Assembly: GCA_001773295.1 (NCBI GenBank)
Contig: MEWG01000020.1
Span: 20,195-40,112, forward strand
DNA length: 19,918 nt
Reading direction: 5' to 3'
DNA from: a candidate division WWE3 bacterium RIFOXYD1_FULL_39_9
GTDB lineage: Bacteria; Patescibacteriota; WWE3; UBA101185; UBA10185
Each line of letters begins with the position of its first letter. Position 1 is the stretch's first letter. Below the pieces are notes generated by a model. That model was given only the letters and a program-made list of their open reading frames with translations. It had not been told where the DNA came from and did no database searches. The position numbers and the translations under genes were made by a program. Shown in pieces: positions 13,445-19,918 of this stretch.

Positions 13445-14581
13445 TTATTGGTCGCTTTCGACACTTTTTGTGTACTCACCACTTATAGCCGGATAGTACA
13501 GAGTTACATCCCCACCTTCGGTATTTTTAGTAGTGTACTTTCCTGAAAAAACGAACATAGGTTGTAAATAAGGCATGTATTCTGGAGTTTCGTAATACGC
13601 CAAGTATATATTGTCGACCAAGATGTTCTCTACACGTGCCTTTGCGTAAGGATCAAATACATTTGCACCCTTTGGCGTGACGTTTGATATTATTCCGTTC
13701 CCTTGTTGAACCTGCGCCCAGGCATCTTCCACTGTTATTATCGGATATGTTGCAGTACTTTCTGGATTTATTTCCCAGTAATATGCCTCGATTCTGGGAT
13801 AATTAAACGGGGACGATGTTTTTACAGGATTGCGCAACACTGTAGACAGAAGACCTTTAGTTGGATCGGGCCCTAAGATCGGATATCCATTAATCTCTCT
13901 AAAAAAATCGACACGTGCTAATTGAACTTCGGGCAAGTTTCTTGCCTCAGTAATGTTATTTCCAATATATCTTCCCAGGTGAACAACTTGCTCACCTTCT
14001 ACATATAACTTATCGTCAAATCTATTTATTTTGGTAAAAAGTTCTTTCGAAAACCTTTTTGCGGTATCTTCATTTAAACTTCCAGCCTTAAATTCAGAAA
14101 ATCTTCCATATAAATCAGTTTCCATTTTTAGCGATCTGGTTTTAGTATCAATCTCCAAAATTCCACCTGAAACTAAGCTTCTCCACTTATAAACATCAGC
14201 TTTTAAATCCGTGGTCAATTCATCTTCTCTAAAACCGATGAATACCGCATCTTCCATAGCCTCTTTTCCTGCCTGAAAGGAGAATTGAGCAGGTTTTATT
14301 CTGTAAACCAACATCTTGTTGGGTATTTTTCTCGGCAATTTTCCGTCTTTTGTGTTTAAGGTATACCTTGGAGGCGGGTCGTTTATCGGTTTTCTTGTAA
14401 ACTTAAGTGGGTCTAAGATGCCGAATTCCGGATTTGGCGGTTCTTTATTCGCAGTCAAAAGATCTACTAAATCCTGTCCCCTCGGTATTATAAAGAGGAT
14501 GAAGAGGTAATAAACCACCAGTACAACTGCGAATATCTTTGCGCCTTTTTTAAAATTGTGTGCGGATTGCGTAAGGCTCAT
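13445..14581 (-). CDS. Membrane-anchored protein of unknown function, 378 aa
   Basis: I do not recognise a named family. An N-terminal cytoplasmic stretch leads into one membrane segment (about 17-33), followed by a Pro-rich region (about 45-75) and two soluble alpha/beta lobes outside. The second lobe ends with a pattern seen in PepSY-like or YycI-like extracytoplasmic domains: TVEDAWAQVQQGNGI, then VDNIYLAYYE, YLQPMFVFSGKY and YYPAISGEY. This is a weak resemblance, not an assignment. The gene is convergent with the carboxypeptidase gene with no gap between the stop codons, and divergent from gltX. On the minus strand TAATAT lies 8 nt before the ATG, so the leader would be very short. Its place beside a peptidoglycan enzyme allows, but does not show, an envelope role. 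Confidence 0.75.
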   Translation of the reverse strand: MSLTQSAHNFKKGAKIFAVVLVVYYLFILFIIPRGQDLVDLLTANKEPPNPEFGILDPLKFTRKPINDPPPRYTLNTKDGKLPRKIPNKMLVYRIKPAQFSFQAGKEAMEDAVFIGFREDELTTDLKADVYKWRSLVSGGILEIDTKTRSLKMETDLYGRFSEFKAGSLNEDTAKRFSKELFTKINRFDDKLYVEGEQVVHLGRYIGNNITEARNLPEVQLARVDFFREINGYPILGPDPTKGLLSTVLRNPVKTSSPFNYPRIEAYYWEINPESTATYPIITVEDAWAQVQQGNGIISNVTPKGANVFDPYAKARVENILVDNIYLAYYETPEYMPYLQPMFVFSGKYTTKNTEGGDVTLYYPAISGEYTKSVESDQ

Positions 14582-14589
14582 TACCTTAT

Positions 14590-14595
14590 ATATTA
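14590..14595 (-). promoter_or_regulatory. -10-like element of the 378-aa protein gene
   Basis: Read on the minus strand, TAATAT ends 8 nt before the ATG. Transcription would start within a few nt of the start codon. The -35 is not evident. Confidence 0.35.
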
Positions 14596-14652
14596 CAATT
14601 GTTTGTTAAATGCTTCCAGCACCAGAATATGACTTAGAGAACATAGGGTTTG

Positions 14653-14661
14653 TGATAGAAT
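14653..14661 (+). promoter_or_regulatory. Extended -10 promoter of gltX; leaderless start
   Basis: TGATAGAAT is an extended -10 (TG, one base, TAGAAT at 14656-14661, 5/6). It ends 6 nt before the gltX ATG, so the predicted first nucleotide is the A of the start codon. The identical nonamer is found upstream of recA, which supports its being a real promoter element. Confidence 0.6.
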
Positions 14662-14667
14662 CTGAAT

Positions 14668-16134
14668 ATGGGTGTAAGAACAAGAATGGCGCCAAGTCCG
14701 ACAGGCGAATATCACATAGGAAGTATGCGTACGATGTTGTACAACTATGCACTTGCAAAAAAAGAGGGCGGCCAATTTATTTTAAGAATTGAAGACACGG
14801 ATCGTGAAAGATTCGTCGAAGGCGCTACTGAACGTTTAATGGATGTAATTAACGCTTACGGACTAAATTGGGACGAAGGTCCGCGAGTAGGCGGTCCCCA
14901 TGCTCCTTATATTCAATCCGAGAGGCTGGAAACTTATAAAGAATATGCTAATCAGTTGGTAGAAAGCGGCCATGCATATTATTGTTTCTGTTCAAAAGAA
15001 AGATTAGACACGCTTCGCGAAGAACAGAGGAAGGCAGGAATGCCTTCTACAAAATATGACAAATACTGTTTGAATCTTCCAAAAGATAAAGTTAAAGAAA
15101 ATCTAGATGCAGGTTTGTCGTATGTTATTAGATTAAATGTCCAAGCAGATCAGGAGATTTCATTTGATGATAAGGTTTTAGGCCATATTACTTTCCCCTC
15201 TAAAGATGTTGACGATCAGGTTTTGTTAAAGTCCGATGGTTTTCCAACTTATCATTTGGGTGTTGTTGTTGACGATCATCTTATGGAAGTAAATTGGGTA
15301 ATGCGCGGTGTAGAATGGCTGCCATCGACACCGAAGCATATTTTACTATATAAGGCTTTTGGCTGGGAATTACCAACTTATGCTCATTTACCTTTATTAA
15401 AGGAAAAGGGCGACACAAAGAAACTTTCAAAAAGAATGGGCTCGGTAGCCGCGCATGAATTTTTACTTGACGGATACTTGCCGGAGGCTCTTATAAACTT
15501 TTTGATGTTTTTAGGGTGGAATCCGGGTACGGAAAAAGAAATTTATTCACTAGATGAGTTTGTGAAAGACTTTTCCGTTGAAAGGATACAGAAAACAGAC
15601 TTAGTAGTTTTTGATAGAGACAAACTTGCTTGGTATAACGGTCAATATATCCGTATGTTAAGCGCACAGGATCTTTGGGAAAGACTAAAAAAATGGATGT
15701 CAGAATATGATCAACAGCCTGAATATAAAATGGAGGATACGTACAGCATTAAAGTGCAGTCCTTGGTCCAAGACAGGATGCGCGTTTTTGCTGACTTTTT
15801 ACCTCTAACAAATTACTTCTACATAGATTTTGATTGTCCGGTAGAGTTGCTTGTTGCTCAATCAGGTTCTGAAAGTCGCGCAAAAGAAATCTTGGAAACT
15901 TTTTACAATCTTTTAAAAGAGTTAAGCGTAGAAAACTGGCATTCCAAATTTCTTGATGAACTATGCCACCGAATAATTTCTGAAAAGGGTTATAAACCCA
16001 AAGAATCATTTATGACTTTGCGAGTTGCTTCAACCGGTCAGACTGCAACACCTCCGATCTTTGATATTATCGAACTTCTAGGTCAGGAAAAGACACTTAG
16101 CAGAATTGAAAATGCGAAAAACCTTTTAAAATAA
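14668..16134 (+). CDS. gltX: Glutamyl-tRNA synthetase
   Basis: This class I synthetase charges tRNA-Glu, and tRNA-Gln as well in organisms that use the amidotransferase route. The 488-aa protein has the nucleotide-binding signature APSPTGEYHIGS (8-19), the IEDTDRERFVEGA segment, GFPTYHLGVVVDDHLM, RGVEWLPSTPKH, and the KLSKR loop (252-256). An all-helical anticodon-binding domain follows (about 330-488). Length and motif order are those of bacterial GluRS. The first residues after the ATG already belong to the conserved core (MGVRTRMAPSPTG), so the start is well fixed. An extended -10 only 6 nt upstream and no SD point to a leaderless message. It is a stand-alone unit, divergent from the membrane protein gene and 129 bp before recA. 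Confidence 0.97.
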   Translation: MGVRTRMAPSPTGEYHIGSMRTMLYNYALAKKEGGQFILRIEDTDRERFVEGATERLMDVINAYGLNWDEGPRVGGPHAPYIQSERLETYKEYANQLVESGHAYYCFCSKERLDTLREEQRKAGMPSTKYDKYCLNLPKDKVKENLDAGLSYVIRLNVQADQEISFDDKVLGHITFPSKDVDDQVLLKSDGFPTYHLGVVVDDHLMEVNWVMRGVEWLPSTPKHILLYKAFGWELPTYAHLPLLKEKGDTKKLSKRMGSVAAHEFLLDGYLPEALINFLMFLGWNPGTEKEIYSLDEFVKDFSVERIQKTDLVVFDRDKLAWYNGQYIRMLSAQDLWERLKKWMSEYDQQPEYKMEDTYSIKVQSLVQDRMRVFADFLPLTNYFYIDFDCPVELLVAQSGSESRAKEILETFYNLLKELSVENWHSKFLDELCHRIISEKGYKPKESFMTLRVASTGQTATPPIFDIIELLGQEKTLSRIENAKNLLK

Positions 16135-16164
16135 TTGGTTCTATTTTAGATAGGAATTCAACTG

Positions 16165-16192
16165 TTGAGGATAACTTATAACTTGATAGAAT
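16165..16192 (+). promoter_or_regulatory. recA promoter
   Basis: TTGAGG (16165-16170, 4/6), a 16-bp spacer and TAGAAT (16187-16192) with a TGA extension give the same extended -10 nonamer, TGATAGAAT, as at gltX. The predicted leader before the recA ATG is about 65 nt. It holds the palindromes TTTAATTAAA and GAGT-TT-ACTC, which could be operator halves. No E. coli-type or Bacillus-type LexA box was recognised. Confidence 0.6.
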
Positions 16193-16263
16193 GAATTACA
16201 AAGTTTAATTAAATTTACTGAGTTTACTCGTAATTGCCCCTTATGAATTAACTCTGAAATATT

Positions 16264-17361
16264 ATGGCTAATGCTAAAGAAGATCCCAAAGAAGAGATAA
16301 GAAAAAACAGAGAGATGGCTCTTAGAACAGCGATCACACAGATAGAAAAAAATTTTGGAAAAGGTTCCATCATGAAGTTGGGTGAGAGAAGTGGCGAACC
16401 GATGTCAATTATTTCTACCGGTTCGATTGCGCTTGATATAGCTTTAGGTATTGGTGGGGTACCAAGAGGAAGAATCATCGAGATTTTTGGCCCCGAATCT
16501 TCAGGTAAAACAACGCTAGTCCAACATATAATTGCCGAAGCACAGCTCGCAGGAGGAACGGCAGCCTTGATTGATGCAGAGCATGCATTTGATCCCACAT
16601 ATGCTGAAAAAACGGGAGTTAACGTTGATGAGCTTTTGGTTTCACAGCCCGACACCGGTGAACAAGCTTTAGATATCGCAGAAACATTAATAAGATCTAA
16701 TGCTGTAGATGTCATTGCGATAGACTCGGTAGCAGCGTTAGTACCAAGAGCAGAGATCGAAGGCGACATAGGTGACACTCATGTTGCCATGCAGGCTCGA
16801 CTCATGAGTCAGGCCTTAAGAAGAATTACGGGCGCAGTAAGCAGATCTCAATGTACTGTTATATTCACCAACCAATTAAGATCCAAGATCGGGGTCATGT
16901 TTGGAAATCCTGAAACAACTGCAGGTGGAAAAGCACTTAAATACTACGCGTCAGTAAGACTGGAGATCAGAAGAATTCAGTCCATAAAAGATGGAAATGA
17001 TTTCTCAGGAATAAAGGTCCGCGTAAAAGTTGTAAAGAACAAAGTGGCTCCTCCATTTAGAACAGCTGATTTTGACATTATGTTTAACGAAGGTATTAGC
17101 AAAGAAGGAAGTGTCATTGATGTCGCGGCAGAATTTGACATTGTTAAGAAAAGCGGCGCTTGGTATGAATACGAGGGCCAGAAGATGGGCCAAGGTAGGG
17201 ATGCTGCCAAAGCATATCTGAAACAAAATCCGAAAATTAGAGAAGAGATAGAAAAAAAGGTCCACGCGTTTGTTAAACAAAAACACGATTTACCATTGAA
17301 GATAGGCGGAGATCCAGATTCCGAAGACGCGGAGGTTGAGGAATTGGCGGACGTAGAATAA
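16264..17361 (+). CDS. recA: Recombinase RecA
   Basis: RecA forms filaments on single-stranded DNA, drives strand exchange and stimulates LexA-type self-cleavage where present. The 365-aa protein has the N-terminal helix (about 12-33), Walker A GPESSGKT (76-83), the DAEHAFDP segment, VIAIDSVAALVPRAE (Walker B region), DNA-binding loop 1 and loop 2 (TNQLRSKIGVMFGNPETTAGGKALKYYASVRLEIRR is split across them), and a C-terminal domain ending in an acidic tail (about 345-365) that usually dampens activity. Length is normal and no intein or truncation is seen. It is followed 31 bp later by recX, its usual modulator, in a probable operon. Confidence 0.98.
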   Translation: MANAKEDPKEEIRKNREMALRTAITQIEKNFGKGSIMKLGERSGEPMSIISTGSIALDIALGIGGVPRGRIIEIFGPESSGKTTLVQHIIAEAQLAGGTAALIDAEHAFDPTYAEKTGVNVDELLVSQPDTGEQALDIAETLIRSNAVDVIAIDSVAALVPRAEIEGDIGDTHVAMQARLMSQALRRITGAVSRSQCTVIFTNQLRSKIGVMFGNPETTAGGKALKYYASVRLEIRRIQSIKDGNDFSGIKVRVKVVKNKVAPPFRTADFDIMFNEGISKEGSVIDVAAEFDIVKKSGAWYEYEGQKMGQGRDAAKAYLKQNPKIREEIEKKVHAFVKQKHDLPLKIGGDPDSEDAEVEELADVE

Positions 17362-17392
17362 GCGCGCTTGGGAAGTTACATAATCAAAACCG

Positions 17393-17893
17393 GTGATAGA
17401 AGATAGGATTAAACAACAAGTTTACTCAAAGATATTTAACTTTGTGGCAGGTATTCCCAGAACAAACAAAGAGGTGAGGGAACGGCTACAGAGATATGTA
17501 TCCAAAATCGAGCTAGATGAGGGTGAAAAAGAAACTTTAATAGCCGAGACTCTCGAGATGCTAAATCAGGATTGTACTATTGATGACGCAAGATATGCAC
17601 ACGACTACGTGGTAAATTCCCAGCTATCCACAAAGCCCCGCAGTTTATATAAAATCAAGCAGTTCCTATATAAAAAGGGTATTCCCGAAAAGATTATTGA
17701 AAGCGAGCTTCAACAAGTTTCAGGCAGTTTCGATGGAGCTAATGCCCAAAAAGATCTTGAGAAGCTGTCCAGAAGATTCCAGAAGCTGGAAGGTTTTGTG
17801 TTAAGAAACAAACTAACTTCTCACTTAATCCGCAAAGGGTACCCTTCAGACGTTGTATATAATGTAGTTGACACTTATTTAGGTGTAAAATAG
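17393..17893 (+). CDS. recX: Regulatory protein RecX
   Basis: RecX binds within the RecA filament groove and limits its extension. The 166-aa protein shows the family's repeated three-helix units: RTNKEVRERLQRYVSK near 23-38, the hallmark IDDARYAHDYVVN with KPRSLYKIKQFLYKKGIPEKII in the centre, and a last unit NKLTSHLIRKGYPSDVVYNVVDTYL. The start codon is GTG; an in-frame stop lies four codons upstream, so no earlier start exists. No SD is visible. Its position 31 bp after recA is the classic arrangement and supports the assignment. Confidence 0.92.
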   Translation: MIEDRIKQQVYSKIFNFVAGIPRTNKEVRERLQRYVSKIELDEGEKETLIAETLEMLNQDCTIDDARYAHDYVVNSQLSTKPRSLYKIKQFLYKKGIPEKIIESELQQVSGSFDGANAQKDLEKLSRRFQKLEGFVLRNKLTSHLIRKGYPSDVVYNVVDTYLGVK

Positions 17894-17919
17894 AATCAGG
17901 AAAACAAATTTGCTGGATT

Positions 17920-18024
17920 ATGAACAATATCTTGGTTGGATTATATGAATTAATAGGACTTGCCATTCTTTTAACCGGGCTTTTACGGTGCTCTGGCGCC
18001 GTTTGTGCTCTTGTTGAAGATTAG
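17920..18024 (+). CDS. Possible 34-aa small membrane protein
   Basis: An ATG with a weak GGA 3 nt upstream opens a 34-codon frame with one hydrophobic segment (about 4-23, from ILVGLYELIGLAILLTGLL), then a short Cys-containing tail ending in VED. It matches a single-span micropeptide in size and character. Against it, the 3' half overlaps a terminator-like hairpin at 17985-18002, and the SD is poor. It fills most of the recX-rny gap. The call is tentative. Confidence 0.3.
   Translation: MNNILVGLYELIGLAILLTGLLRCSGAVCALVED
17985..18015 (+). terminator. Possible recA-recX terminator
   Basis: ACGGTGC (17985-17991) pairs with GCGCCGT (17996-18002), including one G-T pair, around the 4-nt loop TCTG. 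A T-rich but interrupted tail follows (TTGTGCTCTTGTT). It is the only GC-rich hairpin between recX and rny. Confidence 0.45.
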
Positions 18025-18100
18025 ACATCTGATTTATTCCCTTTCAAACAGGTTTTTCCAGCAAATTTTTTTAATTGTGGCTATTTGATTAAATCGCGTT

Positions 18101-18147
18101 AAGCGATAGAAGTCGATACAGGTATGCCCGGTATCGCTTTACTGGAG
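18101..18147 (+). promoter_or_regulatory. rny 5' leader hairpin adjoining the ribosome binding site
   Basis: AAGCGATA (18101-18108) pairs perfectly with TATCGCTT (18132-18139). The alternative inner pairing CGATAC (18114-18119) with GTATCG (18131-18136) uses the same 3' arm, so the two are mutually exclusive. The SD TGGAGG (18143-18148) lies 3 nt after the hairpin and 6 nt before the ATG. This could modulate translation or be a cleavage site for autoregulation by RNase Y. Confidence 0.45.
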
Positions 18148-18154
18148 GATTTAT

Positions 18155-19696
18155 ATGGATAACATGTTTTTAGCATTATTGGTTTTTATATCGTCACTAG
18201 GTAGCGCGCTTTTAGTTCAAATCATGAACAGAAAGAAGGTCTTGACCAGCACTTCGGAGAAGTCCGAAGAACCAAGGGCGATCTCAGATGACTCCGCGAC
18301 ACTTGAGGCTCGTGCTCAAGCCAAAGAGATTATCGTTGAGGCTAAAGGTGCTGCACTTAAAATTAGAACTGAGGCCGAAGATGAGGTCCGTAGAATTAAA
18401 GAAAACGCGCTGGAGCTTGAAAAGAGATTAGCGGTTCAAAAAACTCAGATCGAAGGAAAAGATAGAGATATTGAGAATAAACTCAGAACTCTAAAACAAG
18501 CTAAAGAATTATTGGACAAAAAACAGGAAGACGTTGAGAAATTTTATTCTAAACAACAGGAAGAACTTCAAAAAATATCAAATCTTACCAAAGATGAAGC
18601 AAAACAAATGCTTTTAAGCACTGTAGATAAAGAGCTTGCCGAAGAAAAAGGTCGAAGGATTAGAGAAATGGACGAAGAGATAAAGAAAAATTCTGAAACG
18701 ACAGCCCAAGAAATTCTGGTAAGCGCCATGAGATTTGCCGCAACCGACTACATCGTAGAATATACAACTTCAAAAGTTAAACTTCCCGACGATGATATAA
18801 AAGGAAGAATTATTGGTAAAGAAGGTAGAAATATTAGAACTTTCGAAGAAAAAACAGGTGTTGATTTAGACTTAGATTCTTCGCCCGGCGATGTAATCAT
18901 TTCAAGTTTTGATCCAGTACGTAGAGAAATTGCGAAAGTTTCACTTGAGAAGTTAATAACCGACGGAAGGATTCAACCTGCACACATCGAAGAAGTCGTT
19001 GAAAAAACAAAAACAGAGATTGAACACCTAATGTACAAAGAAGGTGATAACTTAGCTCACAAAATCGGAGCTTACAACTTGCCTAAAGATTTAATTCAGA
19101 TGTTAGGTAGATTCAAGTATAGATTTTCGTATGGTCAGAATATGATCGAGCACACTTTGGAAGAAACAAGACTCGGTGTTGCAATTGCGCACGAGCTAAA
19201 TGCAAATGTTGAAATTGTAAGAATGGGATGTTTATTCCATGACATAGGAAAAGTTGTTACAGATGACGAAGGTACACATATTCAACTCGGAGTAGATCTG
19301 TTGAGAAAATATAAGATCTCTGACGATGTAGTAAATTGTGTGGCCGAACATCATGAAGACAGGCCATTCAGTTCAATTGAATCCGCAATAGTAAACTTAT
19401 CCGACCACATCAGTGGTGCGCGACCGGGAGCAAGAAGCGAAGATTACGAAGCATATGTTCAAAGACTTAAAGACTTGGAAGCTGCTGCGTTATCTTTTGA
19501 CGGAATCGATAAAGCTTACGCTGTTTCAGCCGGAAGAGAAGTGCGCGTGTTCGTATCACCTGAAAAAGTTGACGATGCGAGTACGGCTTATTTAGCAAGA
19601 GAAATCGCTAAAAAAATCGAGCTCGAACAAACATATCCAGGTGTAGTTAAAGTTACAGTTATTAGAGAAACACGCGTTACCGAAACAGCCAAATAA
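18155..19696 (+). CDS. rny: Ribonuclease Y
   Basis: RNase Y is a membrane-bound endoribonuclease that starts mRNA decay and joins degradosome-like assemblies in bacteria lacking RNase E. The 513-aa protein has an N-terminal membrane helix (about 4-23), a long charged coiled coil (about 45-190), a KH RNA-binding domain (GRIIGKEGRNIR at 217-228) and an HD domain with EHT (H333), FHDIGK (H362, D363) and AEHHEDRP (about 398-404) supplying the metal ligands. Length and order match the family. A clear SD (TGGAGG) precedes the ATG, unlike most genes here. The ymdB-like gene follows, a pairing also seen in Bacillus. Confidence 0.97.
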   Translation: MDNMFLALLVFISSLGSALLVQIMNRKKVLTSTSEKSEEPRAISDDSATLEARAQAKEIIVEAKGAALKIRTEAEDEVRRIKENALELEKRLAVQKTQIEGKDRDIENKLRTLKQAKELLDKKQEDVEKFYSKQQEELQKISNLTKDEAKQMLLSTVDKELAEEKGRRIREMDEEIKKNSETTAQEILVSAMRFAATDYIVEYTTSKVKLPDDDIKGRIIGKEGRNIRTFEEKTGVDLDLDSSPGDVIISSFDPVRREIAKVSLEKLITDGRIQPAHIEEVVEKTKTEIEHLMYKEGDNLAHKIGAYNLPKDLIQMLGRFKYRFSYGQNMIEHTLEETRLGVAIAHELNANVEIVRMGCLFHDIGKVVTDDEGTHIQLGVDLLRKYKISDDVVNCVAEHHEDRPFSSIESAIVNLSDHISGARPGARSEDYEAYVQRLKDLEAAALSFDGIDKAYAVSAGREVRVFVSPEKVDDASTAYLAREIAKKIELEQTYPGVVKVTVIRETRVTETAK

Positions 19697-19826
19697 TTAT
19701 TTATTGCGGATGTTACGATAAAAAAGCACTTGAATTTAAATCAGACATTGTTATTATGAGAAAACGAGTGATTCCTGCCTATAGAAATTATGAAAATGCT
19801 GTAAAAGTCTTTTCATAGAAAAATTA

Positions 19827-19918
19827 ATGAAAATACTGATAGTAGGAGAAATAATTGCAGGTCCCGGACGAAGAACTGTAAACAGGTTTTTGCCGGATAT
19901 TATAAAAGCACATTCCCC
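19827..19918 (+). CDS. YmdB-like metallophosphoesterase, N-terminal fragment
   Basis: Only the first 30 or so codons lie in the window; the frame runs off the right edge. MKILIVGEIIAGPGRRTVNR matches the start of the YmdB / TIGR00282 metallophosphoesterase family, whose members often lie next to rny and, in Bacillus, hydrolyse 2',3'-cyclic nucleotides and influence RNase Y activity. The first metal ligand, usually Asp in the G-D-I/V motif, is Glu here (VGEI). No SD is visible; a weak TAGAAA lies 5 nt upstream. The rny neighbourhood strengthens the call. Confidence 0.75.
   Translation, partial: MKILIVGEIIAGPGRRTVNRFLPDIIKAHS

Noticed and set aside
16248..16778. 176-codon frame antisense to recA
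   Set aside because: It lies wholly opposite conserved recA codons, is Ser/Ala/Ile-rich as expected from the complement of such codons, and has no start signals.
19756..19818. 20-codon frame between rny and the ymdB-like gene
   Set aside because: It has no SD, promoter or recognisable features. The frame is open further upstream but without a normal start; chance is likely in a 130-bp gap.
1..19918. CRISPR array, transposase, integrase or phage genes
   Set aside because: No regularly spaced repeats, no inverted-repeat-bounded transposase and no phage-like proteins were seen.

Overview
The window looks like a chromosomal segment of a Candidate Phyla Radiation (Patescibacteria) bacterium, probably near Microgenomates or Katanobacteria. 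This is inferred from four things: low GC; compact, partly overlapping housekeeping genes; an archaeal-type aspartyl-tRNA synthetase; and many small membrane-anchored proteins lacking clear Shine-Dalgarno (SD) sites. UGA acts as a stop (the secF/recJ junction is ATGA), so the recoded-UGA lineages are unlikely. No taxonomic marker such as 16S rRNA is present, so the placement is tentative.

Region 1 (1-1887): the tail of a membrane protein, possibly a processive glycosyltransferase, then a GT-C/PMT-like membrane glycosyltransferase. Region 2 (about 1890-3720) is an accessory island. It holds an orphan 115-aa gene with a strong SD and a terminator, a 270-bp non-coding stretch with a near-consensus promoter and two hairpins whose loops match one upstream strand, and a more GC-rich gene for a secreted, Pro/Thr-rich, C-terminally anchored protein. 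Region 3 (3761-5623): divergent genes for a membrane-anchored PEBP/YbhB-like protein and a DUF3048 (YerB-like) protein. Region 4 (5646-10181): a winged-helix/nucleotidyltransferase-like protein, then secD-secF-recJ, with secD/secF overlapping by 14 nt and secF/recJ by 4 nt.

Region 5 (10182-11049) has no credible protein gene. It holds a chain of strong hairpins (about 10197-10657) that may be one structured RNA. After it comes a separate promoter and a roughly 220-nt leader for aspS. The 3' end of that leader has the geometry of a T-box antiterminator, mutually exclusive with a T-tailed terminator.

Region 6 (11050-19918): aspS, a D,D-carboxypeptidase gene, an opposite-strand membrane-anchored protein of unknown role, gltX, recA-recX, rny (RNase Y) and the start of a ymdB-like phosphoesterase gene. 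Translation (aspS, gltX), protein export (secDF), repair (recJ, recA, recX), RNA turnover (rny) and envelope functions are intermixed.

Two points run through the window. Several housekeeping genes have a -10-like hexamer only about 6-10 nt before the start codon, suggesting leaderless or near-leaderless transcripts, whereas the island genes and rny carry SD sites. The two non-coding regions (2348-2618 and 10182-11049) are the best candidates for something undescribed.
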